Notes under the pieces: generated by a model | What the model was told of the DNA's origin: nothing | Databases searched by the model: none | What the model saw: only the letters and a program-made list of their open reading frames with translations | Position numbers and translations under genes: made by a program | Shown: one piece after another, positions 7,698 through 16,642 of the stretch | How positions within the stretch are numbered: position 1 is the stretch's first letter | Layout of the letters: each line of letters opens with the position of its first letter | Source of the DNA: Bacillota bacterium | GTDB lineage: Bacteria > Bacillota > Clostridia > Acetivibrionales > DSM-2933 | Assembly: GCA_023441845.1 (NCBI GenBank) | Contig: JAEZNF010000474.1 | Span: 1 to 17,002 of the forward strand | Reading direction: 5' to 3' | Length of the DNA stretch: 17,002 bases

Positions 7698-9539
7698 ATG
7701 AAAATTCCATTTAGGAAGGTTCTGAAGTTTTACAGGAATCTACCTATAAAACGTAAAATGTTGCTGGTTTTATATTTGCAAATTATTATACCTTTATTTC
7801 TCATTGGTTTTATGAGTTACTGGATTTCGGGAAATATATTAAAGGACAGATCTGAGGCCTATTCGCAGGATATATTAAAAAACATACAGTTCAGAATAAA
7901 GGACCGTGTGGATAACTATACCTCGATCTCCCAGGAGCTTCTTTATGACAACTTAATATATAATAGGATTAAAGGCAGCAGTGAGGATAATTCACTTAAT
8001 GCTGATGTAGAGACACCCTTAAAGAAATTTTTATATCCCAGAAATGGAATTCAATCCATTTGCTTTATTTCAAAAGATGGGAAAAGAAAGTGTGTTGCCG
8101 ATGACAAGAGTACAAAGGTGCGTATTGCAGAATTGATCCGTTATGAGGAAATGGCACGTGTAGCCCGTCAGGGTTTAGGTAAGGTCATGTGGTATTTTGA
8201 TTTAGAGGATGAGAATGAGAATAAGTATAAGAAGGTTCAAAATATTTTCCTTGTGAGGACAATTTATGACAGGGATAACTATGTAGAAGAGATAGGCCTT
8301 TTTGTTATGCTGATAAAAAAGGAAGTCTTTGAATCTGTTTGCAAGGAATTTGATACAAAGTACATGCAAAATGTTGTGGTCCTAACGAAGGAAAACTATA
8401 TAGTAGTAAGCATGAATCAAAACGCTGATTTTTTAACCGATACATACATACAAATTAATAACGGCAGAGACGAATTTATTGATAAAACGGGAAGAGCGCT
8501 TATTCCATGTGTTCCAATAGATGATTTGAAGTGGGATATAGTTACATATATTCCTTATAAGAATATATATAAGGAGATAGGTAACTTAAGAACCTGGTTA
8601 GTAATATTCTGTATCCTGACCGTACTTATACTGTCTATCTTAAGCAGAATGATAGCAACTGACCTTATCAATCCCATAAATCGCCTGGTTGGAGCAATGA
8701 AGACAGTTAAAAAGGGCAGGTTGGTTGATGTAGAGGTTGACAGAGACGATGAACTTGGATTTATAACAAAAACCTATAATGAAATGGCGATGGAAATAGA
8801 ACATTTGCTAACATGGAATTACAGGGAACAGCTTACCAGAAAGGAAGCTCAATTGAAGGCATTGCAGTCGCAGATCAATCCGCATTTTTTGTTTAATACT
8901 TTGGAGTCTATAAACTGGATGGCACACCTTAATAATGTTCCGGAAATCAGCGAAACTGTTTCGGCACTTTCGTCCTTGATGGAAGCCAGTATAGGGAGAG
9001 ACGACAAGCTTATAACTTTGAGAGAGGAATTCTTGTACATTGACAACTATATATCAATACTCAAAAGGCGGTTTGAGGATGGTATTCAGCTGATTAAGTG
9101 GGTTGAAACAGAAGATATTCTGAACATTAAAATACCCAAGCTTCTTATTCAGCCTCTTATAGAAAATGCTGTTTATCACGGAATTGAAAGAACTACGAAT
9201 AAAGGGATTATAAATCTTAATGCATTTATTATTGCAGATATGCTTATTATAAAAGTAATAGATAACGGAATGGGAATGGATGAAGAAGAACTAAAAATAC
9301 TTAACGAAAATCTTTCCATGGATAACAATACGTATTTCAGAACGATTGTAAAAAAGGACAGGAAGAGTATTGGACTGGAAAATGTCAATAGAAGGATAAA
9401 GCTTTTTTATGGTGAGAAATTCGGCATAAGGATAGAAAGTAAAAAAGGCAGTTTTACGAAGGTATTGGTTTCAATACCGGCGATTAAAATTGACAATAAG
9501 GCAGGAAACGAAGAAGACACAAAACTTTATGTTTTATAG
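7698..9539 (+). CDS. YesM-type membrane sensor histidine kinase
   Basis: Protein of 613 residues from ATG 7698. Order: a short basic cytoplasmic N-terminus, membrane segment 1 (about 21-44), an extracellular sensor of about 250 residues (Cache-like in length and position), membrane segment 2 (about 299-319), a HAMP linker including INPINRLVGAMK, the phosphoacceptor box QSQINPHFLFNTLESI with His396, the N-box LIQPLIENAVYHG, DNGMGM and the glycine motif SIGLENVNRRI. This is the His_kinase (LytS/YesM) plus HATPase arrangement, which normally pairs with AraC-type regulators that sense sugars. The regulator gene follows after 60 bp. The extracellular domain could contact the neighbouring solute-binding protein (inference). 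All catalytic boxes appear intact. Confidence 0.93.
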   Translation: MKIPFRKVLKFYRNLPIKRKMLLVLYLQIIIPLFLIGFMSYWISGNILKDRSEAYSQDILKNIQFRIKDRVDNYTSISQELLYDNLIYNRIKGSSEDNSLNADVETPLKKFLYPRNGIQSICFISKDGKRKCVADDKSTKVRIAELIRYEEMARVARQGLGKVMWYFDLEDENENKYKKVQNIFLVRTIYDRDNYVEEIGLFVMLIKKEVFESVCKEFDTKYMQNVVVLTKENYIVVSMNQNADFLTDTYIQINNGRDEFIDKTGRALIPCVPIDDLKWDIVTYIPYKNIYKEIGNLRTWLVIFCILTVLILSILSRMIATDLINPINRLVGAMKTVKKGRLVDVEVDRDDELGFITKTYNEMAMEIEHLLTWNYREQLTRKEAQLKALQSQINPHFLFNTLESINWMAHLNNVPEISETVSALSSLMEASIGRDDKLITLREEFLYIDNYISILKRRFEDGIQLIKWVETEDILNIKIPKLLIQPLIENAVYHGIERTTNKGIINLNAFIIADMLIIKVIDNGMGMDEEELKILNENLSMDNNTYFRTIVKKDRKSIGLENVNRRIKLFYGEKFGIRIESKKGSFTKVLVSIPAIKIDNKAGNEEDTKLYVL

Positions 9540-9599
9540 ATATATATGGAGATAGATAGAGACGGAAATATACAAAGTGAGTAAAAGGGTGGTTTTGCT

Positions 9600-11225
9600 A
9601 TGTTTAAGGTTGTATTAATTGATGATGAACCGATTATCAGAAAAGGTCTTAAAAATATTATTAATTGGAAGCAGTTTGACTGTACAGTATGCGGGGAAGC
9701 GAACGACGGCCTTAGTGCCTGCGACGTTATAAGAGAAATGCTTCCCGACATAATATTTACTGATATAAAGATGCCCGGAATGGACGGGCTTTCCATGATT
9801 CGTGAAATAAGGGATATAGTACCTAACAGTAAGATTATAATTTTAACGGGTTACAGGGATTTTGAATATGCAAGGGATGCTGTAAAATATGGCATTCTTG
9901 AATTCATTTTAAAGCCTAGTAAGATTGAAGAGTTGAATGCAGTAGTTGCTAAGGCTGTCAAGGAGCTTAAATGCTATAAAGAAAAGGCTGATGAGCTGAC
10001 TAAGCTTAAAAAACTTTTTGAACAAAATATACCAATACTGAGAGAGAAGCTTTTGTACGATATAATATATGGTATCAATACGGATGAAACTGAGATATCA
10101 AGTAAAATGGGTTTGTTTGGTCTTGATATAAAAGGGTTTGTTTTGATTATTATCGAAAGTGAAATTAAAGAAAACGAAGAAAATAGGCTGGATCAATACA
10201 ATAAACATCTTTACCAGCTAGGGATAATAAACTCATTTGAAGAGACTTTTTCGGATGTATTTGATGTAATCAGCATTTCTATTGACAGCAGGTGGTCTGC
10301 ATTTGTAGTACAGCCAAAAGAAAATGCTGATGGAATTGAGGGCATTATCGAAGAGAAATGCTCCGGTTTGCAAGAGATCATTCAAAACTGTTTCGATTTT
10401 ACAATATCGGTTTCCATAAGTACCAGAGGAGATAAAGCTCTGCAATTACCGCAAAAGTTTAAGGAATGCCAGGAAGTGCTGAGGCATAAACTATACATCG
10501 GTAATAACATGGTAATTTTCTATAAGGATTTGAACTCGTTTTTTAAGTATGAGAATTACCCGGAATTAGAGCAATATAAAAGGAATTTTTTAGAGGGAAT
10601 TGAGTCGGGAGATTTAAAGGCTGTTCATAACAGCATGCAGGATATCTATAACTATACAACGGAATTGGATTTGAACAGCAGCAAGTGGGAATTTCTAAAG
10701 AATTTTTATTGTAGTACCATTTCTTCAATAAACAATATAAAGACATCGGTTTCGGCAGCTGATGACGACAAAAATAGCTCTGCAGGCAGGAATATCAGCA
10801 GTTTATATAATCTTGTAGAAGAATGTGAAAGTATAAAGGAGCTGAATAGCTTGTTGGAAGATGTCGCTGTAAAAGTTACTGCAAAAATAAACAATTATAA
10901 TAATAAAAGTATGAAACAGACTCTTCAAAAAGCGGTTGATTTTTTGAATTTGCACTATAATGAGCAAATAACATTAAATAAGGTTGCCGAAAATATTTTT
11001 GTCAGCACATACTATTTAAGCAGGATGTTTAAGAAAGAGCTGGGTAAAAACTTTGTAGATTATTTGAATGAAATAAGGATGTTGAAGGCAAAGGAACTTT
11101 TGAAGGAAGGGAAATATAAAACCTATGAAGTTGCAGAAATGGTAGGAATCACAGATGCACAGTATTTTTCCAAACTATTCAAAAAGTATACAGGTTTGAC
11201 TCCTAAAGAGTGTAAAGGACGATAA
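9600..11225 (+). CDS. YesN/AraC-type response regulator
   Basis: Protein of 541 residues. The receiver domain (1-120) has the acidic pair in LIDDEP (Asp8, Asp9), phosphoacceptor Asp55 in FTDIKMPGMDG, Thr83 in ILTGY and Lys105. A long middle region (about 120-430) is typical of YesN-type regulators. The C-terminal AraC/XylS DNA-binding domain (437-541) has two helix-turn-helix motifs, one in LNKVAENIFVSTYYLSRMFK and one in YEVAEMVGITDAQYFSKLFK, ending in the usual YTGLTPKE. It is phosphorylated by the adjacent kinase and likely activates carbohydrate genes. Candidate targets are the two cellulase genes immediately downstream, separated from it by a terminator. AAGGGTGG at 9585-9592 is 7 nt before the ATG. 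Confidence 0.93.
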   Translation: MFKVVLIDDEPIIRKGLKNIINWKQFDCTVCGEANDGLSACDVIREMLPDIIFTDIKMPGMDGLSMIREIRDIVPNSKIIILTGYRDFEYARDAVKYGILEFILKPSKIEELNAVVAKAVKELKCYKEKADELTKLKKLFEQNIPILREKLLYDIIYGINTDETEISSKMGLFGLDIKGFVLIIIESEIKENEENRLDQYNKHLYQLGIINSFEETFSDVFDVISISIDSRWSAFVVQPKENADGIEGIIEEKCSGLQEIIQNCFDFTISVSISTRGDKALQLPQKFKECQEVLRHKLYIGNNMVIFYKDLNSFFKYENYPELEQYKRNFLEGIESGDLKAVHNSMQDIYNYTTELDLNSSKWEFLKNFYCSTISSINNIKTSVSAADDDKNSSAGRNISSLYNLVEECESIKELNSLLEDVAVKVTAKINNYNNKSMKQTLQKAVDFLNLHYNEQITLNKVAENIFVSTYYLSRMFKKELGKNFVDYLNEIRMLKAKELLKEGKYKTYEVAEMVGITDAQYFSKLFKKYTGLTPKECKGR

Positions 11226-11255
11226 TCGGCATTATTATCTACAATAAAGGACATT

Positions 11256-11298
11256 AAAAAAGCACATGTATGCGAAATCATGCTTATATGTGTTTTTT
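11256..11298 (+). terminator. Intrinsic terminator of the sensory operon
   Basis: An A-rich arm leading into GCACATGTATGC pairs imperfectly with GCTTATATGTG (11282-11292) and a run of six T (11293-11298). The hairpin begins 31 bp after the regulator stop codon. It separates the sensory operon from the cellulase genes. Confidence 0.75.
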
Positions 11299-11349
11299 AT
11301 TTGAGCAATTTTTTTTAAGGAGAAATCCTTTTATTACTAAAAAACTGCA

Positions 11350-11380
11350 ACCAAATAAGTATACGATATACCAAACAGTA
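11350..11380 (+). promoter_or_regulatory. Candidate operator: ACCAAA direct repeats
   Basis: ACCAAATAAGTA (11350-11361) and ACCAAACAGTA (11370-11380) are direct repeats 20 bp apart, about two helical turns. Between them GTATA-CGA-TATAC (11359-11371) is an exact small palindrome. The pair ends 37 bp before the candidate -35 box, a normal place for an AraC-family activator. CCAAATAA recurs at 11473-11480. Linking it to the upstream YesN-type regulator is inference. Confidence 0.3.
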
Positions 11381-11417
11381 CAATTGATGAAAGTCCATAT
11401 TAAATGATAAAATTAAA

Positions 11418-11447
11418 TTGAGAAATTATGTCGTTTGGATATAGAAT
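11418..11447 (+). promoter_or_regulatory. Candidate sigma-A promoter of the cellulase operon
   Basis: A -35 TTGAGA (11418-11423), an 18-nt spacer, and -10 TAGAAT (11442-11447). Each box is one base from consensus. The region is very AT-rich, so chance matches are expected; position after the terminator and before the cellulase genes supports it. Confidence 0.42.
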
Positions 11448-11554
11448 ATGAATGTTTATTTAACAAAATACGCCAAATAACAAGGAGGGATATAAAGATA
11501 TAACTTAATTATAGATTAAAAGCTCTTTAGAAGCAGTAATACTTAAAGGGCTTA

Positions 11555-11661
11555 CTAAAGATAAACAACTTTATGCCTTAAAATGTTAAGTAGCGAAAAT
11601 AGTGATGCTTTAATACTTTTTGTCTACTGAATAAATTAATTTTAAAGCTGTTTATCTTTAG
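11555..11661. repeat. Rod-like inverted repeat, copy B, in the cellulase leader
   Basis: Arms at 11555-11573 and 11643-11661 (core AAAGATAAACAACTTTA against TAAAGCTGTTTATCTTT) pair over 19 positions with one mismatch. Inner pairs AGTAG/CTACT (11589-11593, 11624-11628) and AAAAtAGT/ACTTTTT continue the rod. It shares its arms, the CCTTAAAAT loop motif and the ATAAATT...TTTAAA segment with copy A at 5114-5194. It ends 61 bp before the first cellulase start codon and would lie in the mRNA leader. Confidence 0.62.
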
Positions 11662-11722
11662 CTGAATGGAAAGCTAATGAGTTTCATTCTAAGAAAAGAT
11701 TCAATTAGACGAGGAGGTAATT

Positions 11723-14242
11723 ATGTATAAGAGACAAATTAGAAAAAAGATGATTTCTGTGGTAATTGCAATTACTCTTTTGACTACCATTTTTGTGGTT
11801 CCTCAAGGTTCTGTGATAGCTGCAGACTATAATTACGGAGAAGCATTACAAAAGGCAATAATGTTTTTTGAATTTCAACGTTCCGGAAAGCTACCTGAGG
11901 ATACCAGAAATAACTGGCGAGGTGATTCCGGAGTGACTGACGGTGCAGATAATAATATCGACCTGACTGGCGGTTGGTACGATGCAGGCGACCATGTGAA
12001 GTTTAATCTTCCTATGGCTTATTCCGTTTCTATGATGGCGTGGAGTGTTTATGAAAGTAAGGATGCTTATATAAAAAGCGGACAGCTTCCATACATACTC
12101 GATAATATAAAATGGGCGACAGATTATTTAATCAGGTGTAATCCAAGCCCTAATGTATATTATTATCAGGTTGGAGACAGCCAAGCAGACCATTCATGGT
12201 GGGGGCCTGCCGAGGTAATGCCGATGGCAAGACCTTCCCTAAAGCTGGATAGTGCAAACCCGGGCTCTACTGTTGCCGGTGAAACAGCAGCAGCGTTGGC
12301 TGTAACATCCCTGATTTTTTTAGATTCAGATCCTACCTATGCTGCATCCTGCTTAAAGCATGCAAAAGACCTGTTTAACTTTGCAGATACTACCAGAAGT
12401 GATAAGGGCTACACCGGTGCTCAGGGCTGCTATGCCACCAGCGGATTTTATGATGAACTTACATGGGCTGCAACATGGCTCTACCTTGCAACAAAAGATT
12501 CATCCTACCTTGATAAGGCCGAATCTTATGAGCCGAAATGGGAGAGGATTATAGGTTCATCGGAAATTAACTATAAATGGGTACAGTGCTGGGATAATAA
12601 GCATTTCGGTGCGTTTTTGCTGCTTGCCCGTGCTACCGGTAAATCGGTATATAAAGAGTTAATAGAAAAAAATCTGGATTATTGGACAACAGGGTACAAC
12701 GGAGAGAGAATAAAATATACTCCGAAAGGTTTGGCATGGCTGGACCGCTGGGGATCGTTAAGATATGCTACTACTCAGGCGTTTATGGCCAGTGTTTATG
12801 CAGATTGGAGTGGCTGTGATACGGCAAAAGCCGATACATACAGAAAATTTGCAAAGACTCAGGTTGATTATGCTCTTGGCAGCACCGGAAGAAGTTTTGA
12901 GTGCGGATTCGGTAAAAATCCTCCTACATTACCTCACCACAGGACTGCACATGGCTCATACATAGGTTATATGTCCGAGGGTCAAGCTGTTCCGAATTAT
13001 CACCGGCATGTACTTGTAGGTGCTCTGGTAGGAGGCCCTGGAGAAAGCGATGATTATATTGATGACATCAGCAACTATACTAACAATGAGGTTGCTTGTG
13101 ACTACAATGCAGGCTTTGTTGCTGCACTTTCGAAAATATATGACAAATATGGCGGAACACCGATTGCAAATTTAGATGCAATTGAAAAGCCTATAGATGA
13201 TGAGTTTTCTGTAAAAATAAATGCAAACTCATACGGTTCAAAAAATAACATTGATATTAATTTGACTTTATCCAATATGACCGCATGGCCGGCAAGAACA
13301 GTTGAAAATCTGACATGCAGATATTTTGTGGACATTTCTGAGGTCATAGAAGCAGGATTAAAGCCGGGCGACGTTAAATGTGCCGTCAGTAAAGCTACTC
13401 CGGTTACTGTTTCATCACTGATTCCGTGGGATGAGTCAAAAGGTATATATTACGTGAATGTGGATTTTTCTGCGGCTAAACTGAGCCCATGCGGTATAAA
13501 TGAATACCAGAAAACCGTTGGTTTCAAGATATCACTTCCTAGCGGAGCCGAAGTCTGGGATAATTCAAACGATTTTTCATACAATGGCACTCAGTCAACT
13601 GATTGGCAGGGAGTAATTACAAAGAAAATACCGGTTTATGAAAACGGTGTAAGGGCTTACGGGGAAGAACCTGAAGGAGGGGCTGCATCACCCACACCTA
13701 CAAGCAAAAAGCCAACCACGCCTCCGTCACCAACACCGACAACACCGTCTGAAACCAAGTATAAAGTTTCAGGTATTGTGAAGCCGGGATTCAGCTTTAG
13801 TTCGAGTTCGGCTGCGGTTATAAACAGCGGTTTCAAAGTCGAAATTGAAGGAACGGAAATTTCTGCTTTAACCGATTCTGCCGGAAAATTTATACTTAAA
13901 GATATTCCAAAGAGCAGTAAGGCATACACCTTGAAGATTTCAAAAACAGGATATCTTAGCAGAAGGATATTGAACATCACTGTAAACGAGGATAAAACCA
14001 TTTCCTCGCCAATAGAATTATGGGCTGGAGATGTGGAGATAAAAGGTGTGCAGGATGGAGCTATCAATATGAGAGATGTTATGGAAGTGGCAAACGCATT
14101 CAATACATCCAAGGGCAACGCAAAATATGTTGCAACTTCCGATATAAATAAGGATAATTCCATAAATATGTCGGATATTATCATAGTAGCTGCTCATTTT
14201 AACAAGGTTACATCGGACTATCCGGTGGTTTCAATAGACTAA
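11723..14242 (+). CDS. GH9-CBM3c cellulase with X-module and type II dockerin
   Basis: Secreted protein of 839 residues. Signal peptide about 1-34 (cut near VIAA-DYNY). GH9 catalytic domain about 35-485: [15 protein letters not shown] with catalytic-base Asp87/Asp90, PHHRTAHGS near 404-412, and proton donor Glu456 in [15 protein letters not shown]3c about 490-645, including AWPA near 521 and NSNDFSYNG. This pairing is typical of processive endoglucanases that cut cellulose and release cello-oligosaccharides. A Pro/Thr linker (655-677) leads to an X-module (about 679-768) and a dockerin (about 769-830). Both closely resemble, from memory, the C-terminal X-dockerin II of the CipA scaffoldin. 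The second calcium loop (Asp807, Asn809, Asp811, Asp818) is canonical; the first has extra residues. Ribosome site GGAGG at 11713-11717. The tail suggests docking to a type II cohesin instead of a standard type I scaffoldin site. Confidence 0.95.
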   Translation: MYKRQIRKKMISVVIAITLLTTIFVVPQGSVIAADYNYGEALQKAIMFFEFQRSGKLPEDTRNNWRGDSGVTDGADNNIDLTGGWYDAGDHVKFNLPMAYSVSMMAWSVYESKDAYIKSGQLPYILDNIKWATDYLIRCNPSPNVYYYQVGDSQADHSWWGPAEVMPMARPSLKLDSANPGSTVAGETAAALAVTSLIFLDSDPTYAASCLKHAKDLFNFADTTRSDKGYTGAQGCYATSGFYDELTWAATWLYLATKDSSYLDKAESYEPKWERIIGSSEINYKWVQCWDNKHFGAFLLLARATGKSVYKELIEKNLDYWTTGYNGERIKYTPKGLAWLDRWGSLRYATTQAFMASVYADWSGCDTAKADTYRKFAKTQVDYALGSTGRSFECGFGKNPPTLPHHRTAHGSYIGYMSEGQAVPNYHRHVLVGALVGGPGESDDYIDDISNYTNNEVACDYNAGFVAALSKIYDKYGGTPIANLDAIEKPIDDEFSVKINANSYGSKNNIDINLTLSNMTAWPARTVENLTCRYFVDISEVIEAGLKPGDVKCAVSKATPVTVSSLIPWDESKGIYYVNVDFSAAKLSPCGINEYQKTVGFKISLPSGAEVWDNSNDFSYNGTQSTDWQGVITKKIPVYENGVRAYGEEPEGGAASPTPTSKKPTTPPSPTPTTPSETKYKVSGIVKPGFSFSSSSAAVINSGFKVEIEGTEISALTDSAGKFILKDIPKSSKAYTLKISKTGYLSRRILNITVNEDKTISSPIELWAGDVEIKGVQDGAINMRDVMEVANAFNTSKGNAKYVATSDINKDNSINMSDIIIVAAHFNKVTSDYPVVSID

Positions 14243-14262
14243 CTTAAAATAGGAGGGGTAAG

Positions 14263-16485
14263 ATGTACAAGCATAAATCAACAACAAAAAAGTTTGCTCT
14301 AATACTGACATTGATTCTAATAGCGTCAATAGTGTCAATTCCTCAGGGATTTGTAAATGCTGCCGACTTTAATTACGGAGAGGCACTGCAGAAATCAATT
14401 ATGTTTTATGAATTCCAGCGTTCGGGAAAACTTCCTGACGGTAACAGAATTAACTGGAGGGGAGATTCGGGCTTAACTGACGGATCAGATGTAGGTTTGG
14501 ATTTGACTGGCGGCTGGTACGATGCAGGAGACCATGTTAAATTTAACCTGCCATTGGCATATACGGTTACAATGCTTTCCTGGAGCGTATATGAATCTCG
14601 TGAGGCTTACGTAAAAAGCGGTCAGCTTCCGTATATATTAAGCAGCATAAAATGGGCGTCGGACTATTTAATCAAGTGCCATCCGAGTGCTAATGTATTT
14701 TACTATCAGGTTGGTAACGGAGATGCGGACCATAAATGGTGGGGCCCCGCAGAGGTTATGCAGATGGCAAGGCCTTCTTATAAGGTTGATTCATCAAGTC
14801 CGGGTTCTACAGTAGTAGGCGAGGCAGCTGCTGCATTAGCTGCCGTATCTGCCATATTCAAGAGTACAGACTCTGCATATGCCGCAACATGCCTTAAACA
14901 TGCAAAAGAGCTTTATGATTTCGCCGACAAAACAAGGAGCGACAAAGGCTATACTGCTGCAACCGGGTTTTATTCTTCCAACAGCGGATTTATAGATGAG
15001 CTTACCTGGGCTGCTATATGGATATATATTGCATCCGATGATAAAACTTATCTTAATAAGGCCGAAGCTTTCGAACCCAGCTGGCAGAGAGAAAACCAGT
15101 CAACATTAATAAAATTCTCGTGGGGCCACTGCTGGGATGATAAATTAATGGGTTCCCTGCTGCTTTTAGCAAAGCTGACAGGAAAGCCTTTGTATAAGGA
15201 ATGTATAGAAAGGCATCTTGATTTTTGGACTGTAGGCGTTTCTCTTGATGGAAGTACCAGAAAAATTGCTTATACGGCCAAAGGTCTGGCGTGGTTATTC
15301 CAGTGGGGATCACTGAGGCATTCGTCTACAACGGCTTTTCTGGCAAGTGTTTATGCTGACTGGGACGGATGTAGCCAGTCTAAAGTTAAGACGTATCAGG
15401 ATTTTGCAAAAAGTCAGATTGATTACTGTTTGGGAAGTACCGGAAGGAGCTTTGTGACAGGTTTTGGTGTTAATCCGCCTCAACATCCGCATCACAGGAC
15501 TGCTCAAGGGTCATGGTGGGACAAGATGTCAGTTCCCGATTACAACAGGCATACTCTTATAGGAGCATTGGTAGGAGGTCCGGAAGCAGCAAATGACGGT
15601 GCTTATAACGATAAAGTTGACGACTATGAATCCAACGAGGTTGCATGCGATTATAACGCAGGATTTGTAGGTGCTTTGGCAAAGATGTATGAAAAGTACG
15701 GCGGAACTCCTATCCCCGATTTAAAAGCAATTGAACCTGTTAATGAAGATGAAATGTATGTCGAGGCTGCAATTAATAACAAAGCTTCAAACTTTGTTGA
15801 AATCAGGGCATTTGTGCTTAACAAGTCAGCCTGGCCTGCAAGAATGGGAGATAAGCTGTCATTCAAGTATTTTATAGATATATCTGAAGCAATTAAGGCA
15901 GGTTATAAAGCAAGTGATATAGTTGTAAGTACGAACTACAACCCTGATGCAGCAAAGACAACACTGCTTCCGTGGGATGAGTCAAATAACATATATTATG
16001 TTAATGTCGACTTTACCGGAGCTAAAATCTATCCTGGAGGGCAGTCGCAGCACAGGCATGAGATACAGGTCAGAATTGCCGGCCCTCAGGGGACAAGTTT
16101 TTGGGACAACTCAAATGACTTCTCCTTTGATGGAGTTTCAAAAGATACAGCCTCTCCGACGAAGGTAATAAATATACCACTGTATGATAATGGTGTAAAA
16201 GTTTTTGGACAGGAACCGCCAGGAGGTCCATCAACACCGTCAAATACACCTACACCGACAAAATCCACAACAAAACCTACAGCTACTCCATCAACAGTAA
16301 AGAATCCTTTAGACGTAAACTCTGATGGTGCTATAAATATGACGGATGTTATGCAGGTTGCCCGATCTTTCAATAGTAAGAGGGGGGACGACAGGTATGT
16401 AGAGAAGCACGATCTGAATAATGATGGAGCAGTAAGTATGAATGATATAATGCTTATTGCAGCTAAATTTAATACTCTTGCATAA
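14263..16485 (+). CDS. GH9-CBM3c cellulase with short type-II-like dockerin
   Basis: Secreted protein of 740 residues, a close paralogue of the gene before it. Signal peptide about 1-33 ([12 protein letters not shown]). GH9 domain about 35-490 with Asp87/Asp90 in [25 protein letters not shown] near 408-417, and Glu459 in [15 protein letters not shown]3c about 495-650 ([19 protein letters not shown]). A Ser/Thr/Pro linker (656-680) leads directly to a dockerin (681-740) with two regular calcium loops, D684-N686-D688-D695 and D717-N719-D721-D728. The repeats read [14 protein letters not shown] and [14 protein letters not shown], which look closer to type II than to classical thermocellum type I repeats. 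There is no X-module. AGGAGGGG in the 20-bp gap gives strong translation from the shared message. Likely a processive endoglucanase of Cel9G/Cel9N type. Confidence 0.95.
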   Translation: MYKHKSTTKKFALILTLILIASIVSIPQGFVNAADFNYGEALQKSIMFYEFQRSGKLPDGNRINWRGDSGLTDGSDVGLDLTGGWYDAGDHVKFNLPLAYTVTMLSWSVYESREAYVKSGQLPYILSSIKWASDYLIKCHPSANVFYYQVGNGDADHKWWGPAEVMQMARPSYKVDSSSPGSTVVGEAAAALAAVSAIFKSTDSAYAATCLKHAKELYDFADKTRSDKGYTAATGFYSSNSGFIDELTWAAIWIYIASDDKTYLNKAEAFEPSWQRENQSTLIKFSWGHCWDDKLMGSLLLLAKLTGKPLYKECIERHLDFWTVGVSLDGSTRKIAYTAKGLAWLFQWGSLRHSSTTAFLASVYADWDGCSQSKVKTYQDFAKSQIDYCLGSTGRSFVTGFGVNPPQHPHHRTAQGSWWDKMSVPDYNRHTLIGALVGGPEAANDGAYNDKVDDYESNEVACDYNAGFVGALAKMYEKYGGTPIPDLKAIEPVNEDEMYVEAAINNKASNFVEIRAFVLNKSAWPARMGDKLSFKYFIDISEAIKAGYKASDIVVSTNYNPDAAKTTLLPWDESNNIYYVNVDFTGAKIYPGGQSQHRHEIQVRIAGPQGTSFWDNSNDFSFDGVSKDTASPTKVINIPLYDNGVKVFGQEPPGGPSTPSNTPTPTKSTTKPTATPSTVKNPLDVNSDGAINMTDVMQVARSFNSKRGDDRYVEKHDLNNDGAVSMNDIMLIAAKFNTLA

Positions 16486-16558
16486 AAAGCTTCATAGTAC
16501 CTGAATAATACATTTTAAAAAATTAGACGCCTCACAATGATTAGAGATGTGCTAATAC

Positions 16559-16619
16559 GGCAAGTGGTTGCGTAACGTATGAAATTTAAGTCTGTTTACG
16601 TTACGCTTCACTGCTTGCC
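16559..16619. repeat. Long hairpin with GCGTAACGTA arms
   Basis: GGCAAG (16559-16564) pairs with CTTGCC (16614-16619), and GCGTAACGTA (16570-16579) pairs exactly with TACGTTACGC (16597-16606). The stems are separated by a small asymmetric internal loop, and the hairpin loop is 17 nt. No U-run follows, so it is not a standard terminator. Confidence 0.65.
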
Positions 16620-16642
16620 TATGTACCTTTAAGAGGTAGAAT

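Larger units (their letters stand above)
11226..11722 (+). other. Control region between the regulator gene and the cellulases (497 bp, no gene)
   Basis: No plausible coding frame was seen. In order it holds a terminator (11256-11298), a short AAGGA-GAAA-TCCTT hairpin (11317-11330), direct repeats of ACCAAA type (11350-11380), a candidate promoter (11418-11447), a second CCAAATAA (11473-11480), a GGAGGG (11484-11489) with no start codon after it, and the rod-like inverted repeat copy B (11555-11661). If the promoter is right, the cellulase mRNA has a leader of about 270 nt. Confidence 0.6.

Noticed and set aside
11482..11500. Strong Shine-Dalgarno-like AAGGAGGG in the cellulase leader
   Set aside because: No ATG, GTG or TTG follows at a usable distance (the next triplets include ATA and TAA), so no leader peptide can be supported.
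11576..11597. CCTTAAAA followed by CGAA, reminiscent of SigI-type promoters that control cellulosomal genes
   Set aside because: The spacing is only 10 nt, the elements lie inside the inverted repeat, and CCTTAAAA also occurs in copy A without CGAA. I do not remember the SigI consensus well enough to claim it.
13657..14184. Long open frame on the minus strand (175 codons) opposite the X-dockerin region
   Set aside because: It is a shadow of the cellulase frame: it mirrors the linker and X-module codons, has no ribosome site and shows no family features.
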